From Verrucomicrobiota bacterium (lineage in GTDB: Bacteria; Verrucomicrobiota; Verrucomicrobiia; Limisphaerales; J093), in NCBI GenBank assembly GCA_029556615.1, contig JAKQDD010000156.1, forward strand, positions 1 to 47,624: a DNA stretch of 47,624 nt. Reading direction: 5' to 3'. Position 1 is the first letter of the stretch. Every line of letters starts with the position of its first letter. Below the pieces are notes generated by a model. It ran no database searches, had not been told where the DNA came from, and worked only from the letters and a program-made list of their open reading frames with translations. Shown one piece after another: positions 8,739 through 18,379 of the stretch. Made by a program: the position numbers and the translations under genes.

Positions 8739-10186
8739 GGGCGCTCGTCAAAAAAAACATGGCGCGGCTCCCCGCGGGCGGCACGCGCCAACACAACCGC
8801 GAGTTCCCGCGCGTGATAGTCCCCCCACATCGAGCTCTCCCCGTTCGGCACCTTCTGCCCCGGAGCCACGTAGTCCCAACCGTTCGGCCGATGATACACC
8901 GAGTGCAGAACCAACCCCTCATGCCGCGCATCCACCGACAGGTAAGGCTCCGCAAACAGGGTCCGCGCCACGGTCAGCGCCGCCTGCCGATACCGCCTCG
9001 CCCGCGCGCGCTCCCCGCGCCCTGCCTCGCAGACACCCAGCCGCCATAAGCCCTGCGCGGCAATCGCCGCCGCCGAGCTGTCCACCGGTTCCCACCGGTT
9101 GTACGGGTCCGCCGGACGCGAGGCGAACTCCTCGAGCCGATGCAGACCGGGCGCCCCCGTGTCCCATACCGGGATCCCGTCGGCGCACGCAACCTCGAGG
9201 TAGTAATCCGCGGTGGCCAGGGCCGCACGCCGGAGCCTCTCCATCACCCCACCCGCCGTCGCTTCCGCGCCGGATCGACAGCCACGGGTCGACGCCCGCC
9301 CCCCGGCCCGCCCCGACGCCTCGAGTGCCCGCTCGATCTCGACCGCCGGCAGGCTCCCCAGGAATTCGAGCTGCTCCGCGAAGCCCAGAATCGCCCACGC
9401 CAAACCCCGCGTCCACGTGCTGAAGGGCGAGTACCCCTGCTGCGAATTCGGACAGCGGTACTGGCCATCATTGCCGTTGAAGATCGACTCGTGTGCCACC
9501 CGGCCGCGCACGTCGTAGGCATCACGCCCCGTCCCGTAATACACCGCATACGTCGCGGTCGCCCGCGCATGGTCCAAAAGCCGGCCCAACAGCGAGATCG
9601 CCGCGTCCCGCTCCCCCATCAGAACATGACCCAGCTGATGCGCCACCGCCAGGGACCGGAGCGAGCGCAGCGTGTCGACAAACAGCGAGTGCGGACCGTT
9701 GAAGGAATAAATGAAGCCGCCACCCCCGGCAATCCGCGTCCAGCGCGCCGCCTGCACCGCCCCCGATACCCGCAACGCCAGCTCGCACACGCCGCGCTCC
9801 CCCGGACTCGCATCCCAACGGCCCTCCCGCGCCAGGCGCCAGAGGTTCCCATACGTTGAACCGATGTTGAACCCATGGTCGTGCACCCCCATGTGCGATA
9901 CGTGCGCAGGCATCCGCGCGATCGTCTGACGCCGCCCCAGCTCGAGAAAAACCCCGTCGCCCGTCGCCTCGTACTGCAACAGCGCCGACCCAATCTGGAA
10001 ACCCCGCGTCCACTCCGTCCACCCCCGGCAGGCGTACCGCCCTTTCACCGTGAATACCGGCGTGCCCCGGCCCGCCGGCCAGCGCCGGTCCAAGCCGACA
10101 ATCTTCCCTGCCGACAACGCAAAGAGCCGGTTGACCGCCGGCAATAACGCGGCCGGCGTGAGACGGTTGTCAATGTGAACAGCCAT
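8735..10186 (-). CDS. GH88-type unsaturated glucuronyl hydrolase
   Basis: 483 aa from the ATG at 10186, 7 bp after the SDR stop; an in-frame ATG at 10222 would overlap the SDR gene by 29 bp. An (alpha/alpha)6 barrel family is suggested by repeated WTRGFQIG/TWTRGLAWAILGFAE, HDHGFNIGSTYG, SSAAAIAAQGL and a C-terminal NGESSMWGDYHARELAVVL, where GH88 proteins have a similar (W/Y)GDYY..EAL block. GH88 enzymes remove 4,5-unsaturated uronic acids left by polysaccharide lyases. No signal peptide is visible, so it probably acts in the cytoplasm. Its stop overlaps the flavin oxidoreductase start by 4 bp. No lyase or sulfatase gene lies within the window. GH105 is the main alternative. Confidence 0.85.
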   Translation of the reverse strand: MAVHIDNRLTPAALLPAVNRLFALSAGKIVGLDRRWPAGRGTPVFTVKGRYACRGWTEWTRGFQIGSALLQYEATGDGVFLELGRRQTIARMPAHVSHMGVHDHGFNIGSTYGNLWRLAREGRWDASPGERGVCELALRVSGAVQAARWTRIAGGGGFIYSFNGPHSLFVDTLRSLRSLAVAHQLGHVLMGERDAAISLLGRLLDHARATATYAVYYGTGRDAYDVRGRVAHESIFNGNDGQYRCPNSQQGYSPFSTWTRGLAWAILGFAEQLEFLGSLPAVEIERALEASGRAGGRASTRGCRSGAEATAGGVMERLRRAALATADYYLEVACADGIPVWDTGAPGLHRLEEFASRPADPYNRWEPVDSSAAAIAAQGLWRLGVCEAGRGERARARRYRQAALTVARTLFAEPYLSVDARHEGLVLHSVYHRPNGWDYVAPGQKVPNGESSMWGDYHARELAVVLARAARGEPRHVFFDERP

Positions 10187-10193
10187 GCCGATG

Positions 10194-11018
10194 TCAGAGC
10201 TGCCGCAGGTGAAAGCCGCCATCCACGTTCAATACCTCGCCCGTGCTGAACGGCAACAGATCCTCCGCCACCGCCACCACCGCGCGCCCAATGTCCTCCG
10301 GCGTCCCCCAACGCCGCATCGGCGGGATCCCCTCCCGCAACAACGCATCGTACCGGGCCCGCACCGGCTCCGTCATGTCCGTCGCCACGATCCCCGGCCG
10401 AATCTCGAAAACCCCCACCCCCTCCGCCGCCAGCCGGACCGCAAACAGCTTCGTCACCATCGCCAACGCCGCCTTGCTGATGCAGTACTCCGCCCGGTTC
10501 ACCGAGGCCGTGTACGCGCTGAGCGAGGAGATGAACACAATCCGCGGACGATACGCCCGCACCCCGTCACCCGCTTCCCCCAAACCCGCAGCCGCCCGCC
10601 GCCCCACCTCCGCCGCCATCTCCCGCCCGGCCTGCTGCGCCAGAAAAAACGGCCCCTTCACGTTCACCGCCATGAGCCGGTCGAAACTCGCTTCGGTCGT
10701 CTCGAGCACGTCCCGGCGTACTTCCGGAGCGACCCCGGCGTTGCTCACCAGCAGATCCAGCGGCCCCAGAAAGGAACGGGCCTCCGCCAACAACCGGTCC
10801 CGATCCGCCGCCACCGCCACGTCCGCACTGCACGCCCGCACCCGGATCGCATGCCCCGCTTCCCGGGCAGCCTCCAAACACGCCGCTGACGCCTCGTCCG
10901 CCGCAGCGGCGTTCCGAACGTAGTTCAGCATGAGGTCGAACCCCCGAGACGCCAGCGCCCGCGCAATGCCACGCCCAATGCCCCGCGAGGCACCCGTGAT
11001 CAACGCCGCCCGGTTCAT
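10194..11018 (-). CDS. short-chain dehydrogenase/reductase (FabG/KduD-like)
   Basis: 274 aa with the classical SDR plan: GASRGIG cofactor loop (9-15), NAG (93-95), catalytic Ser ~165, Tyr178 and Lys182 (YCISK), and a C-terminal LNVDGG. An insertion at ~138-158 makes it slightly longer than the usual 250 aa. As first gene of an operon with GH88, a role in processing the released unsaturated uronate (KduD-like) is attractive, but generic 3-ketoacyl reductase activity cannot be excluded. The operon promoter must lie in 11019-11071, just past the PEP-CTERM gene terminator; I cannot pick a confident -35/-10 box. Confidence 0.88.
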   Translation of the reverse strand: MNRAALITGASRGIGRGIARALASRGFDLMLNYVRNAAAADEASAACLEAAREAGHAIRVRACSADVAVAADRDRLLAEARSFLGPLDLLVSNAGVAPEVRRDVLETTEASFDRLMAVNVKGPFFLAQQAGREMAAEVGRRAAAGLGEAGDGVRAYRPRIVFISSLSAYTASVNRAEYCISKAALAMVTKLFAVRLAAEGVGVFEIRPGIVATDMTEPVRARYDALLREGIPPMRRWGTPEDIGRAVVAVAEDLLPFSTGEVLNVDGGFHLRQL

Positions 11019-11071
11019 GCCCCCCCACCCTAGCCTCGGAATACCGCCGGCAAAAGCCTAAACTCGGTCGC

Positions 11072-11122
11072 CAAAAAAACAGCCGGGCCGCCCCATTCGT
11101 CCGCAAATGAGGCGGCCCGGCA
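11072..11122 (-). terminator. Rho-independent terminator after the PEP-CTERM gene
   Basis: An 11-bp perfect stem (gccgggccgcc at 11082-11092 with ggcggcccggc at 11111-11121) encloses an 18-nt loop. On the minus strand it is followed by TG and seven T (11081-11073). It sits 28 bp past the stop of the PEP-CTERM gene and separates it from the SDR operon. Confidence 0.88.
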
Positions 11123-11150
11123 AAACGTGATCCGACAAGCACGACCGACT

Positions 11151-11927
11151 CTAGCGCCGGCGCAGAGCAAAGCCCAAGCCCCCCAGCCCGATCAGCAACA
11201 TCAGGCCCACGCCCGGCTCCGGAACCGAGGTGACCTTGAACCCGGCAATGCAGCCGCGAACCGGGACGCCGCCAATGGCCGCCTCGCGCACACTGTAGAA
11301 CGTGATGGTGTCAGCCGTGAACATCCCCGCCGCATCCTGCGCCAAGCGCACGCCGCCCCCGCCGGTTCCCGTGGGATACGCGCCGTCGCCGATTGACGGA
11401 TCGCCAGGCACCACCGTCGGGATCGTCTCGAGCAGCGTCCCGCCCGTGCCCACCCCGTCATACACGCTCAAAGCCGAGAACCCCGCTCCCCCATTGTCCG
11501 TGCTCCGATAGAAACGGAGCTGGTAGGCGCTGTCACCCACGCTCGAAAGCCACGAGGAAAGACCCGACACCGTGACCGTGATCCCCGAACCGCCGTCGTC
11601 CAGGTAAACCCGATACAACCCCTGGTCCGCGTTATCCTCATTGCCCGCATCCCACATGTTCGCCGAGCTCCAGGCCACGTTGACCATCGCAGCATTGACC
11701 GGCGTCGTGACCGCGTATGGATCGGTGCTCTTGGGGACCTCCGTTCCCTCGCCCGGGGCGTTCTCATCCACCGAGTCCGTCCACAGGTCAAAGCCATCGG
11801 CAACCTGACCGCTGATCGTCGGGGCCGGCCAGTCCGACACGAAATTGTAACCGATGGTCGCGGCAAACGTGCTGCAGGCGAACAGCAACGAAATAATGGC
11901 GATGGGCAGTCTCATAATCGTACGCAT
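11151..11927 (-). CDS. PEP-CTERM sorting-domain secreted protein
   Basis: 258 aa from the ATG at 11927 (11915 is an equally placed in-frame alternative). The N-terminus is a signal peptide (LPIAIISLLFACSTFAA). The C-terminus, VPEPGVGLMLLIGLGG then LGFALRRR, is a textbook PEP-CTERM signal: VPEP motif, hydrophobic helix, basic tail. Exosortase/archaeosortase-type systems process such tails and deliver proteins to the envelope or exopolysaccharide. The central part is an acidic beta-rich domain of unknown function. No exosortase gene is in the window. It has its own terminator and starts 64 bp after the end of the macroglobulin gene. Confidence 0.9.
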   Translation of the reverse strand: MRTIMRLPIAIISLLFACSTFAATIGYNFVSDWPAPTISGQVADGFDLWTDSVDENAPGEGTEVPKSTDPYAVTTPVNAAMVNVAWSSANMWDAGNEDNADQGLYRVYLDDGGSGITVTVSGLSSWLSSVGDSAYQLRFYRSTDNGGAGFSALSVYDGVGTGGTLLETIPTVVPGDPSIGDGAYPTGTGGGGVRLAQDAAGMFTADTITFYSVREAAIGGVPVRGCIAGFKVTSVPEPGVGLMLLIGLGGLGFALRRR

Positions 11928-11991
11928 TCTCTTGTGAAAACCGTTGTCTACCCGAGTCACCACCCCCACGCAAGCAAGAAAAACAGAGAGG

Positions 11992-14900
11992 TCACTCGAC
12001 TTCGAGGACCGGGCTGGCCGAGTGGCTGTTGAACTCGGGCGCGTACATGCACTGGATCGCCGCCACGCCGACGGGGTACTTCCCTCGGTGCTGAATCCGC
12101 GTCGAATACTCGAACACGTAGGTCCCCTTGGGCAGGTAATCGATGAAGAAATGCATCGCCGCATCACGCGTCGATTCGTAGTAAACCAGCCCGTCCTGGT
12201 ACCGGTACCCCGAGAGCACCGCCACCGGCTCCGTTCCGCTGCCCCGCTGGTCCTTCAGCTGCACAAATTCCATGTCGCGATCGACCCGGAGCTCGAGCCG
12301 CACCACGAGTTCGTCGCCGACATGCAGCGCTCCGCGAACCGGTTCGAGCACCGGACCGCGCCCCGTGTTGCGCTTCACGAAGAGCGCCTTGGCCAGCTTC
12401 AATGGAGTGCCCGTGTGCGCAGCAACGCGCTCGATGTCTTCCAGGTACTGCCAGTGCACGCTGCCCCAGGCCACACCGTCGTCCGCCTTCTTCACCGTCA
12501 CCCGGGCCATGGCCGGCTTCACCTCCGACCCCGCGAATCGGCGCTCGTAGAATCCAGTGCCGGGTTCAACGGCCACGTCCGACCCCGCCGGCTTCGTCCC
12601 GGGCCGTGAGGATCGCCCTGTCGCCGGCCCCGTGCGCGGCACCGTCGGCCCCACCGGCACGCCGCCGAGATCGACTTCGACCGGAACCGTGCTCGCCAGC
12701 AGGTTCGACCCCCGCAACAACAGGGCGTACACGGCGTCAGCGGTCGCCTTGGTCGTCCGCCAATCCTGGGTGCGCTTCTGCTGAAGCAACCAGACCTGGC
12801 ACTCCTCGACCGCGGCGGCGTCCCCGGTGATCTCGGCAAACGCCTCGATCATCAGAGCCTGGGTCTCAATCGGCGCGCGATACCACCACCAGGAAGGCTC
12901 AGTGTCCCGCCAGTACCGGCCAAGCTCCGGATCCGTCACCGACCGCTCCTTCAGCGAGGCCACGATGGCCTTCGGCGTCGTGGTGTCGCCAAACCGCAGT
13001 AGCGCCAAAGCCAACTGCGCCTGCGAGTGCCGGCCGAGAGCCTTCACCCAGTGCTGCCGGCCCTGGGCCAGGAAGTAATCGGCAGCCTCGCGGTGCAGTG
13101 TGGACAGCGGCCGGTCCTTCAGAAAGAAGCTGCGACCGTAAAGGGAAAAGACCATGAGCGGCGTGAGATGCGGATCCTCCGCCGTCTTCGCCTTGAGGAT
13201 CTCGCGGTACTGCCGGTCAATCCAGCCGTCCAACCGTTCGAGCGCCCGAACCGCCATATCGGTCGGCACTTGCACTCCCAGGTGGCGCAACCGGCCAAAA
13301 CCGCCCAGCACATAGAGCGTGATGTAGTCGCTCTCGGGCCCGCCGGGAAACCACGACCACGCCCCGTCCGGGCGCTGGGCCTCGCGCAGTGTCTGCAGCG
13401 CCCGCCCCATCTCGTCGCCCAACCGGTTGTCGTCGAACAACACACCGACGTTGCGGCGGGCTTCGCTCTCCTCCTGGGCGTCCCGGAGCCAGGGCGTCTC
13501 CTCGAGCAGGGTCCCCTTCAGCTCGGCATTCTTCGTCAGTGGACTCTCGAGCGCAGCCGTCCCCTTCCACTGGTCGAACACCCGCCGGATCCGGGGATCC
13601 GAGGTCGCGACGTGCCGGGCGAGAGCGTTGGCGTAGTAGCGATTGAAAACCTGCTCCGAGCATTCGTACGGGTACTCCATCAAATACGGCAGGGCCAGGA
13701 CAGCGTACCACGCGGGGTTCGAGACCATTTGCACCGTAAGCGCCTGGTGCTGCAACGTGCCCGAGCGTTCCGCATCCTTCAGCGCCTTGAACAGAAACTC
13801 GCGCGTGCCCGCACCCCGCATCGGCAGCGACAGGGACTCCGTCACCGCGATCCGCCGCGGCAATACCGGAACCAGGCCTTCCTCGCCGTCCGATAACGCC
13901 TCCGTCGCCGCCACCGCGCGGTAGCTCAGCACGGTCAGCCCGTCCGGCACCGTCAGCCGCCAGGCGATGGCGCGCGATTGCCGGGGCTCGAGCTCGAACG
14001 ATTGCTCCGGCCGGGTGTTGCCCACCCGCGCGTCCGCCGGCAAGTCCGTCATGCCGTCCGTCAACGCCAACCGCACCTTCCCCTTCTGCGGACGGTCGCT
14101 CGTGTTGATGAGCTTCACGCTGAATTCCAAGACGTCCCCCTCGCGCAAAAACCGGGGCGGGTTCGGCTGTACCATCAGGTCCTTCGCGGTCACCATCTTC
14201 GCGGATATGCCGCCCGCCCGCAGGTCGCGATCATGCGCGAACCCGAGAAACCGCCATTCGGTCAGCGCCTCGGGCAGGGTGAATTCAAGACGCACCACGC
14301 CATTCGAATCGCTCGTCAGATGGGGGAAGAAGAACGCGGTCTCGTTCAGGTTCCGCCGCGCACTCACCTGGTCGAGGTCCGGCCCCGGACCCGCCTCTGG
14401 AGCGGACGCTTCGGTCGGGCGCCCCGGTGCTGTTTGGGGCCGCGCTACAGCAGACTCGGCAAGCTCCATGCCGTCCGCTTCGACCGCTCCCGCCATGAGA
14501 GACGGAGCGGGCGCGGGGGCGGCCATCGCCAACGGCGCCGCCTTCGGAGCGGCAGCCATCCCGTATCGCATCATCATCCTCGCGTCGCCTCGAGCCCGCC
14601 GGGGGAGAGCCAGGCTCTCGAGCATCGGCCCGTTCCCGCCGCCCGCGACGAGATCCGCGGGAAAAGACCGGTACCGCCAGTCGACTGGCGTGGTCCGAAT
14701 CGGCCAATCCTGGGCAAACACCCCCAGCCGACGCCGCTCATTGACAAACTGGAAGCCCGCCCGCTGTCGCTCGCGCCGAAATACGTTGAAGCCCGTGGGC
14801 CACGACTGCGGCAGATACGCGTCAAGCGAGGCGTCGTACAGCGTGGCTGCCAGCTCGGCCACGGCCGGCACGATCGTGTCGGCCACCGCTTCGCCCCCGG

Positions 14901-17900
14901 GAGCCGCCCGGCGCTGGATCGTCAGCGTCCAGGTCTCGCGCTGCCCGGGCTCGAGCTTGGACGTGAAATGCTCCCACTTCAGGCTGAGGTCGCGGTCGCT
15001 CCAGGGCACTTCGACGAGTCGTGTGTGCAGATAAGCGCGGTTCTCGCGCACTTGGACGACACGGAGCGTAAACCCTCCCCGCAACGCCTCGGTAACCGGT
15101 TGCCCAAGGCGCACCTGCGTCACGTTCGTCGGCGTCCAGTAGCGCGCCAGCAGCCGCCCCCGATGTTCGATCTCAACGAAGGCGCGTCCGGTCTGGTAGC
15201 CCGTGCCCCAAACCGCCTCGAACGTCTGGCCGGGCTCGACGCTCCAGTGCGGAGCAGCGAGAAGACTCGGGATCTTCGCGTTCAAGGCGCTCGCCTGGGG
15301 CGCCAGCACCGTGAGGGGCAACCGCGCGGTCACTCGCTTGCCGTGCCGATCCTGAGTCTCGAGCATGGCCCGGTAGACCCCCGCGCCCAGCGTCACCGCC
15401 ACCGCAGCGCGGCCTTCGGCGTCCGTCGTGAACCCCCGCTCGAGCACCACCAGCCCCAGTTCCCATTGGTTCGGATCCGACAGATCAGGCTCCGACTCGT
15501 CCGGTTCGGGATCAACCCACGGGTACCACCCGCCGCCCGAAGCGAGCGGCGGACGTTGGACCCGCTCGGGCGCCTTGAGTGCATGAACCCTGATGACGCC
15601 TTCGGCCACCTCGGGCTCTTCGTCCAGCGTGCTCACGCGGACGCGCAGGGCAACGGGCGCGTCCTGGGTCAACCACTCGTCCGCTTCAAGCCGCGCTTCG
15701 AGCGCGGTGTACCCAACGCGCACGGTGCGCTCGGCCGACCGGGTTTCGCCGGCCGCTTCCGTGACATCCACGTGCACCCGAAACACAAACGTCGGTTCAT
15801 CCGCCTCGGGAACCGCCCGGTCCGGCAACGCCGCGAACTCGATGCCGAACGCGCCGTCGGCGTCCGTCTGCACCCGGCCATGGGCGATCTCCTGGCTCGG
15901 CGTGCCGCGCGGCCCCGGCCGCCTCCAGCTGTAGGCACTCCACCACCACGGCATCCGGACCTCGCGCACAACCCGATACTCGACCTGGGCCTGGCCCACC
16001 GCCGCGCCCGTGTACCCCAGGGCGCGGCCCGTGATCCGCACCGTGTCCGTCAACCGGGGAGCCGATTCCGGCGCGTCGAGGGCGACGTGGAACTTCGGAC
16101 GCTTGTACTCCTCGACGTTCAACCACCCCACGCCGGCGGGCCCGCCGACCGTCTGAAGCCGCATCCGACCCCGCAACCGGTCGGCCGGAGCCGTGAAACT
16201 CCCGCTGAACGCACCGTAGTCATTCGCGCGTCGTGTCTGCCGCGCGATCTCCTTCCGGTTGGGATCGTAAAAAACCACGGTCACCTCGCGGCCCGGCAGC
16301 ACCTTGTAGTTCTCCTCCTCCGGTGCCGCGCGCAGACAAATCCCCTTGTACTGGATCGTCTGCCCCGGCCGGTAAAGAGCGCGATCCAGGAAGAAGAGCG
16401 TCTGCTCGGAGGCGGGCACCGGCGCCGACCGTCCGCTCGCCATGAACTCGCGGCTCGTGGCCACCTCCTGCCCCTTCGCCGTCGCGCGAATCAGACAGCC
16501 CTGCCGCCGGCTCACCGCAAGCCGGAATTCGCCCTCCGCATCGGTCTGCGTCTCCGGCACCGCTACCCTCTCCCGATTGGCATCGAGGTACCATCCCTGG
16601 ATCCGCGCCCCGGCCACGGGCTGGCCGGATTCCGCCTCGAGCACGAAACCCCGGATATCCGTCTCGTGTGGCTGAAGCACCAGGGCGAGGTCGCTGACCC
16701 AGACCTCCGCAAGCGAGAGCTGGTTTTGTGTCTTGCCAAAGTCCGACTCCGCACTCGCCACCAGGAAGTAAAAACCAGGCTTGAGTGCCTCGGGGACTTC
16801 GACCGCGGTGACGCGAACCTTGTAGTCGGCCGTCGGAGGCAGGTCCTTCGACCACGTATGCTCGGGCGCACGAGCCAGGACTTGGTCCCGCTCCTTCTCA
16901 TTCAGATTGTCCGGCCGGTTGTGCCGGCGATCGAGGAATTCGTCCCAGGCCCACCGGACAAGCCGGAAGTGCACGCGCTCGACATTCCGATGCCGGACGC
17001 GGATCGGTGCCCAGGGGCGGTTCCAGATGCCCTCGGCCTCGATGCTCAGAGATCGCGCCTCGATTTCAGCAACGAGATTGGCGCAGAGCGTGCCGCCCGG
17101 CGAATCCGGATGGGCCTGTTGCCCCCGCCGCGCCAGTTCCCGCGCCCGGCCCGGCTCCCCGGTTTCCCGCACCTTCCGGGCCCAGTGATACAGAGCCAGG
17201 GCGGCGAGGGGATGATCGCCATTGACTTCGCTGAAGGTCTTCAGCGCCCCACGAACGCGCTCCTCCTTCTCCTCGCCAACAGCGATGTTTCCGGCCCACA
17301 GGATGCGGGCGAGATCGACGTCCAGAAACGCGGACCGGTCCGCGTCGCCGCTGTGAAACCGCAGCAGCTCCTGGTAAAGCCGGATGGCGCTCAACGCCGG
17401 CGCCTCCGCCGCCGCGCCTTCCGCCGCCGGTTGCCAGCGCACAAAGGCCTCGACGGGATCCAGCACGGGGCTCGTGGCGAGCACCTCGAAATCGTCCTCC
17501 GGCTTCGCTGCCGCTTGTTCTCCCGACGTGTAAAAGGCCAGGGCCTCGTGGGCGAGAATGTCGTACAGCGTCGGCCGGTAGGCGTCAGGCACGGTGCCCG
17601 GCTCGAGCAGCGCGCCAAACACACCGACAGGCTGGTTCTTAAGAGTGCGGTCGGCGGCGAGCGCCACCCGGAAATGACGGCTGATCTCCGCGTAGACGCG
17701 GGGCAGATCCCACGTCATCAGGTCGTCGCCGGACTTCCCAACCGTCGCGGTTCGCCGCATGAAACGCCACCGATGTTCCTGGAAGAACTCCCAATACCAA
17801 TGCGCCAGGATCGACTCGAGCAGCGGGCGGATTGCCGCCGGCACCTTGGGCATCTCCGCTTCAAGCCGGCGGATTCTCTCCCCGGGCTTGTCCCCCTCGA

Positions 17901-18132
17901 GGTCCGCCTCGAGCGCCAACTTCCAGCCGAGCGCCTTGACCGCCTCGCCCCAGGCCTTGTCCGCCAGCGCCGCCTGGTAGATGGGGTCGAGATGCTCGAT
18001 CGCCGTCCGGGGCAATCCCTTCTCCACGGCCTCATCAACCAGCTTCCACTGCGCCTGACGCGATGCGCCCATGCCCGCAACCGTCGCCCACGCCAGCGCC
18101 ATCGACAACAGCAAAGAGTGTGTCTTCATCAA
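11992..18132 (-). CDS. large alpha-2-macroglobulin family protein
   Basis: 2046 aa with a cleavable-looking signal peptide (LLLSMALAWATVAGMGA) and no lipobox. An N-terminal helical, TPR-like region (~30-350) precedes MG/MG2 beta-sandwich domains (for example residues ~480-650, with YRPGQTIQYKG), a linker rich in Ala/Pro/Met (~1190-1250), the A2M domain (FFFPHLTSDSNGVVRLEFTL) and the thioester region. The motif ECSEQ places C1491 and Q1494 as a CxEQ internal thioester. Bacterial A2Ms trap attacking proteases in the periplasm and usually pair with the repair glycosyltransferase PbpC; no pbpC is in this window. The thioester helical domain follows (QRPDGAWSWFPGG). Either of two adjacent ATGs may be the start. 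Confidence 0.93.
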   Translation of the reverse strand: MMKTHSLLLSMALAWATVAGMGASRQAQWKLVDEAVEKGLPRTAIEHLDPIYQAALADKAWGEAVKALGWKLALEADLEGDKPGERIRRLEAEMPKVPAAIRPLLESILAHWYWEFFQEHRWRFMRRTATVGKSGDDLMTWDLPRVYAEISRHFRVALAADRTLKNQPVGVFGALLEPGTVPDAYRPTLYDILAHEALAFYTSGEQAAAKPEDDFEVLATSPVLDPVEAFVRWQPAAEGAAAEAPALSAIRLYQELLRFHSGDADRSAFLDVDLARILWAGNIAVGEEKEERVRGALKTFSEVNGDHPLAALALYHWARKVRETGEPGRARELARRGQQAHPDSPGGTLCANLVAEIEARSLSIEAEGIWNRPWAPIRVRHRNVERVHFRLVRWAWDEFLDRRHNRPDNLNEKERDQVLARAPEHTWSKDLPPTADYKVRVTAVEVPEALKPGFYFLVASAESDFGKTQNQLSLAEVWVSDLALVLQPHETDIRGFVLEAESGQPVAGARIQGWYLDANRERVAVPETQTDAEGEFRLAVSRRQGCLIRATAKGQEVATSREFMASGRSAPVPASEQTLFFLDRALYRPGQTIQYKGICLRAAPEEENYKVLPGREVTVVFYDPNRKEIARQTRRANDYGAFSGSFTAPADRLRGRMRLQTVGGPAGVGWLNVEEYKRPKFHVALDAPESAPRLTDTVRITGRALGYTGAAVGQAQVEYRVVREVRMPWWWSAYSWRRPGPRGTPSQEIAHGRVQTDADGAFGIEFAALPDRAVPEADEPTFVFRVHVDVTEAAGETRSAERTVRVGYTALEARLEADEWLTQDAPVALRVRVSTLDEEPEVAEGVIRVHALKAPERVQRPPLASGGGWYPWVDPEPDESEPDLSDPNQWELGLVVLERGFTTDAEGRAAVAVTLGAGVYRAMLETQDRHGKRVTARLPLTVLAPQASALNAKIPSLLAAPHWSVEPGQTFEAVWGTGYQTGRAFVEIEHRGRLLARYWTPTNVTQVRLGQPVTEALRGGFTLRVVQVRENRAYLHTRLVEVPWSDRDLSLKWEHFTSKLEPGQRETWTLTIQRRAAPGGEAVADTIVPAVAELAATLYDASLDAYLPQSWPTGFNVFRRERQRAGFQFVNERRRLGVFAQDWPIRTTPVDWRYRSFPADLVAGGGNGPMLESLALPRRARGDARMMMRYGMAAAPKAAPLAMAAPAPAPSLMAGAVEADGMELAESAVARPQTAPGRPTEASAPEAGPGPDLDQVSARRNLNETAFFFPHLTSDSNGVVRLEFTLPEALTEWRFLGFAHDRDLRAGGISAKMVTAKDLMVQPNPPRFLREGDVLEFSVKLINTSDRPQKGKVRLALTDGMTDLPADARVGNTRPEQSFELEPRQSRAIAWRLTVPDGLTVLSYRAVAATEALSDGEEGLVPVLPRRIAVTESLSLPMRGAGTREFLFKALKDAERSGTLQHQALTVQMVSNPAWYAVLALPYLMEYPYECSEQVFNRYYANALARHVATSDPRIRRVFDQWKGTAALESPLTKNAELKGTLLEETPWLRDAQEESEARRNVGVLFDDNRLGDEMGRALQTLREAQRPDGAWSWFPGGPESDYITLYVLGGFGRLRHLGVQVPTDMAVRALERLDGWIDRQYREILKAKTAEDPHLTPLMVFSLYGRSFFLKDRPLSTLHREAADYFLAQGRQHWVKALGRHSQAQLALALLRFGDTTTPKAIVASLKERSVTDPELGRYWRDTEPSWWWYRAPIETQALMIEAFAEITGDAAAVEECQVWLLQQKRTQDWRTTKATADAVYALLLRGSNLLASTVPVEVDLGGVPVGPTVPRTGPATGRSSRPGTKPAGSDVAVEPGTGFYERRFAGSEVKPAMARVTVKKADDGVAWGSVHWQYLEDIERVAAHTGTPLKLAKALFVKRNTGRGPVLEPVRGALHVGDELVVRLELRVDRDMEFVQLKDQRGSGTEPVAVLSGYRYQDGLVYYESTRDAAMHFFIDYLPKGTYVFEYSTRIQHRGKYPVGVAAIQCMYAPEFNSHSASPVLEVE

Positions 18133-18379
18133 GGTCCGTCGCGAAAGTGACCCACCCCGGATCCCTCTGCAACCTCAGGATTAGACGGAACGATGCCGCA
18201 GGTGCTCCGGACCGGAGGTCGCGAAGCACCGGGGAGAAAGGGCCTCCGATGGTGGACGGCCCGGTCTTTCCCTCGCCCTGCGACGAAAAAGGGGGTAGGG
18301 AGGCAAAGGGAGAGGGGCCTCTCCTGGGGCGCGACAGGGCCGGCGCAGCGCGGCAGCCGCCTCGGGCAAGGGGCGCCGG
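18133..18379. other. intergenic between the macroglobulin and tatC
   Basis: About 250 bp with no convincing gene. It contains purine-rich tracts near 18280-18325 but no clear terminator and no match to the other repeats of the window. A promoter for the macroglobulin gene is expected here; none could be picked with confidence. Confidence 0.5.

Noticed and set aside
13978..18150. A 1390-aa open frame on the plus strand opposite the macroglobulin gene
   Set aside because: It has no recognisable domain, is full of Arg/Pro/His, and mirrors a clear protein on the other strand; long antisense frames are expected at this GC content.
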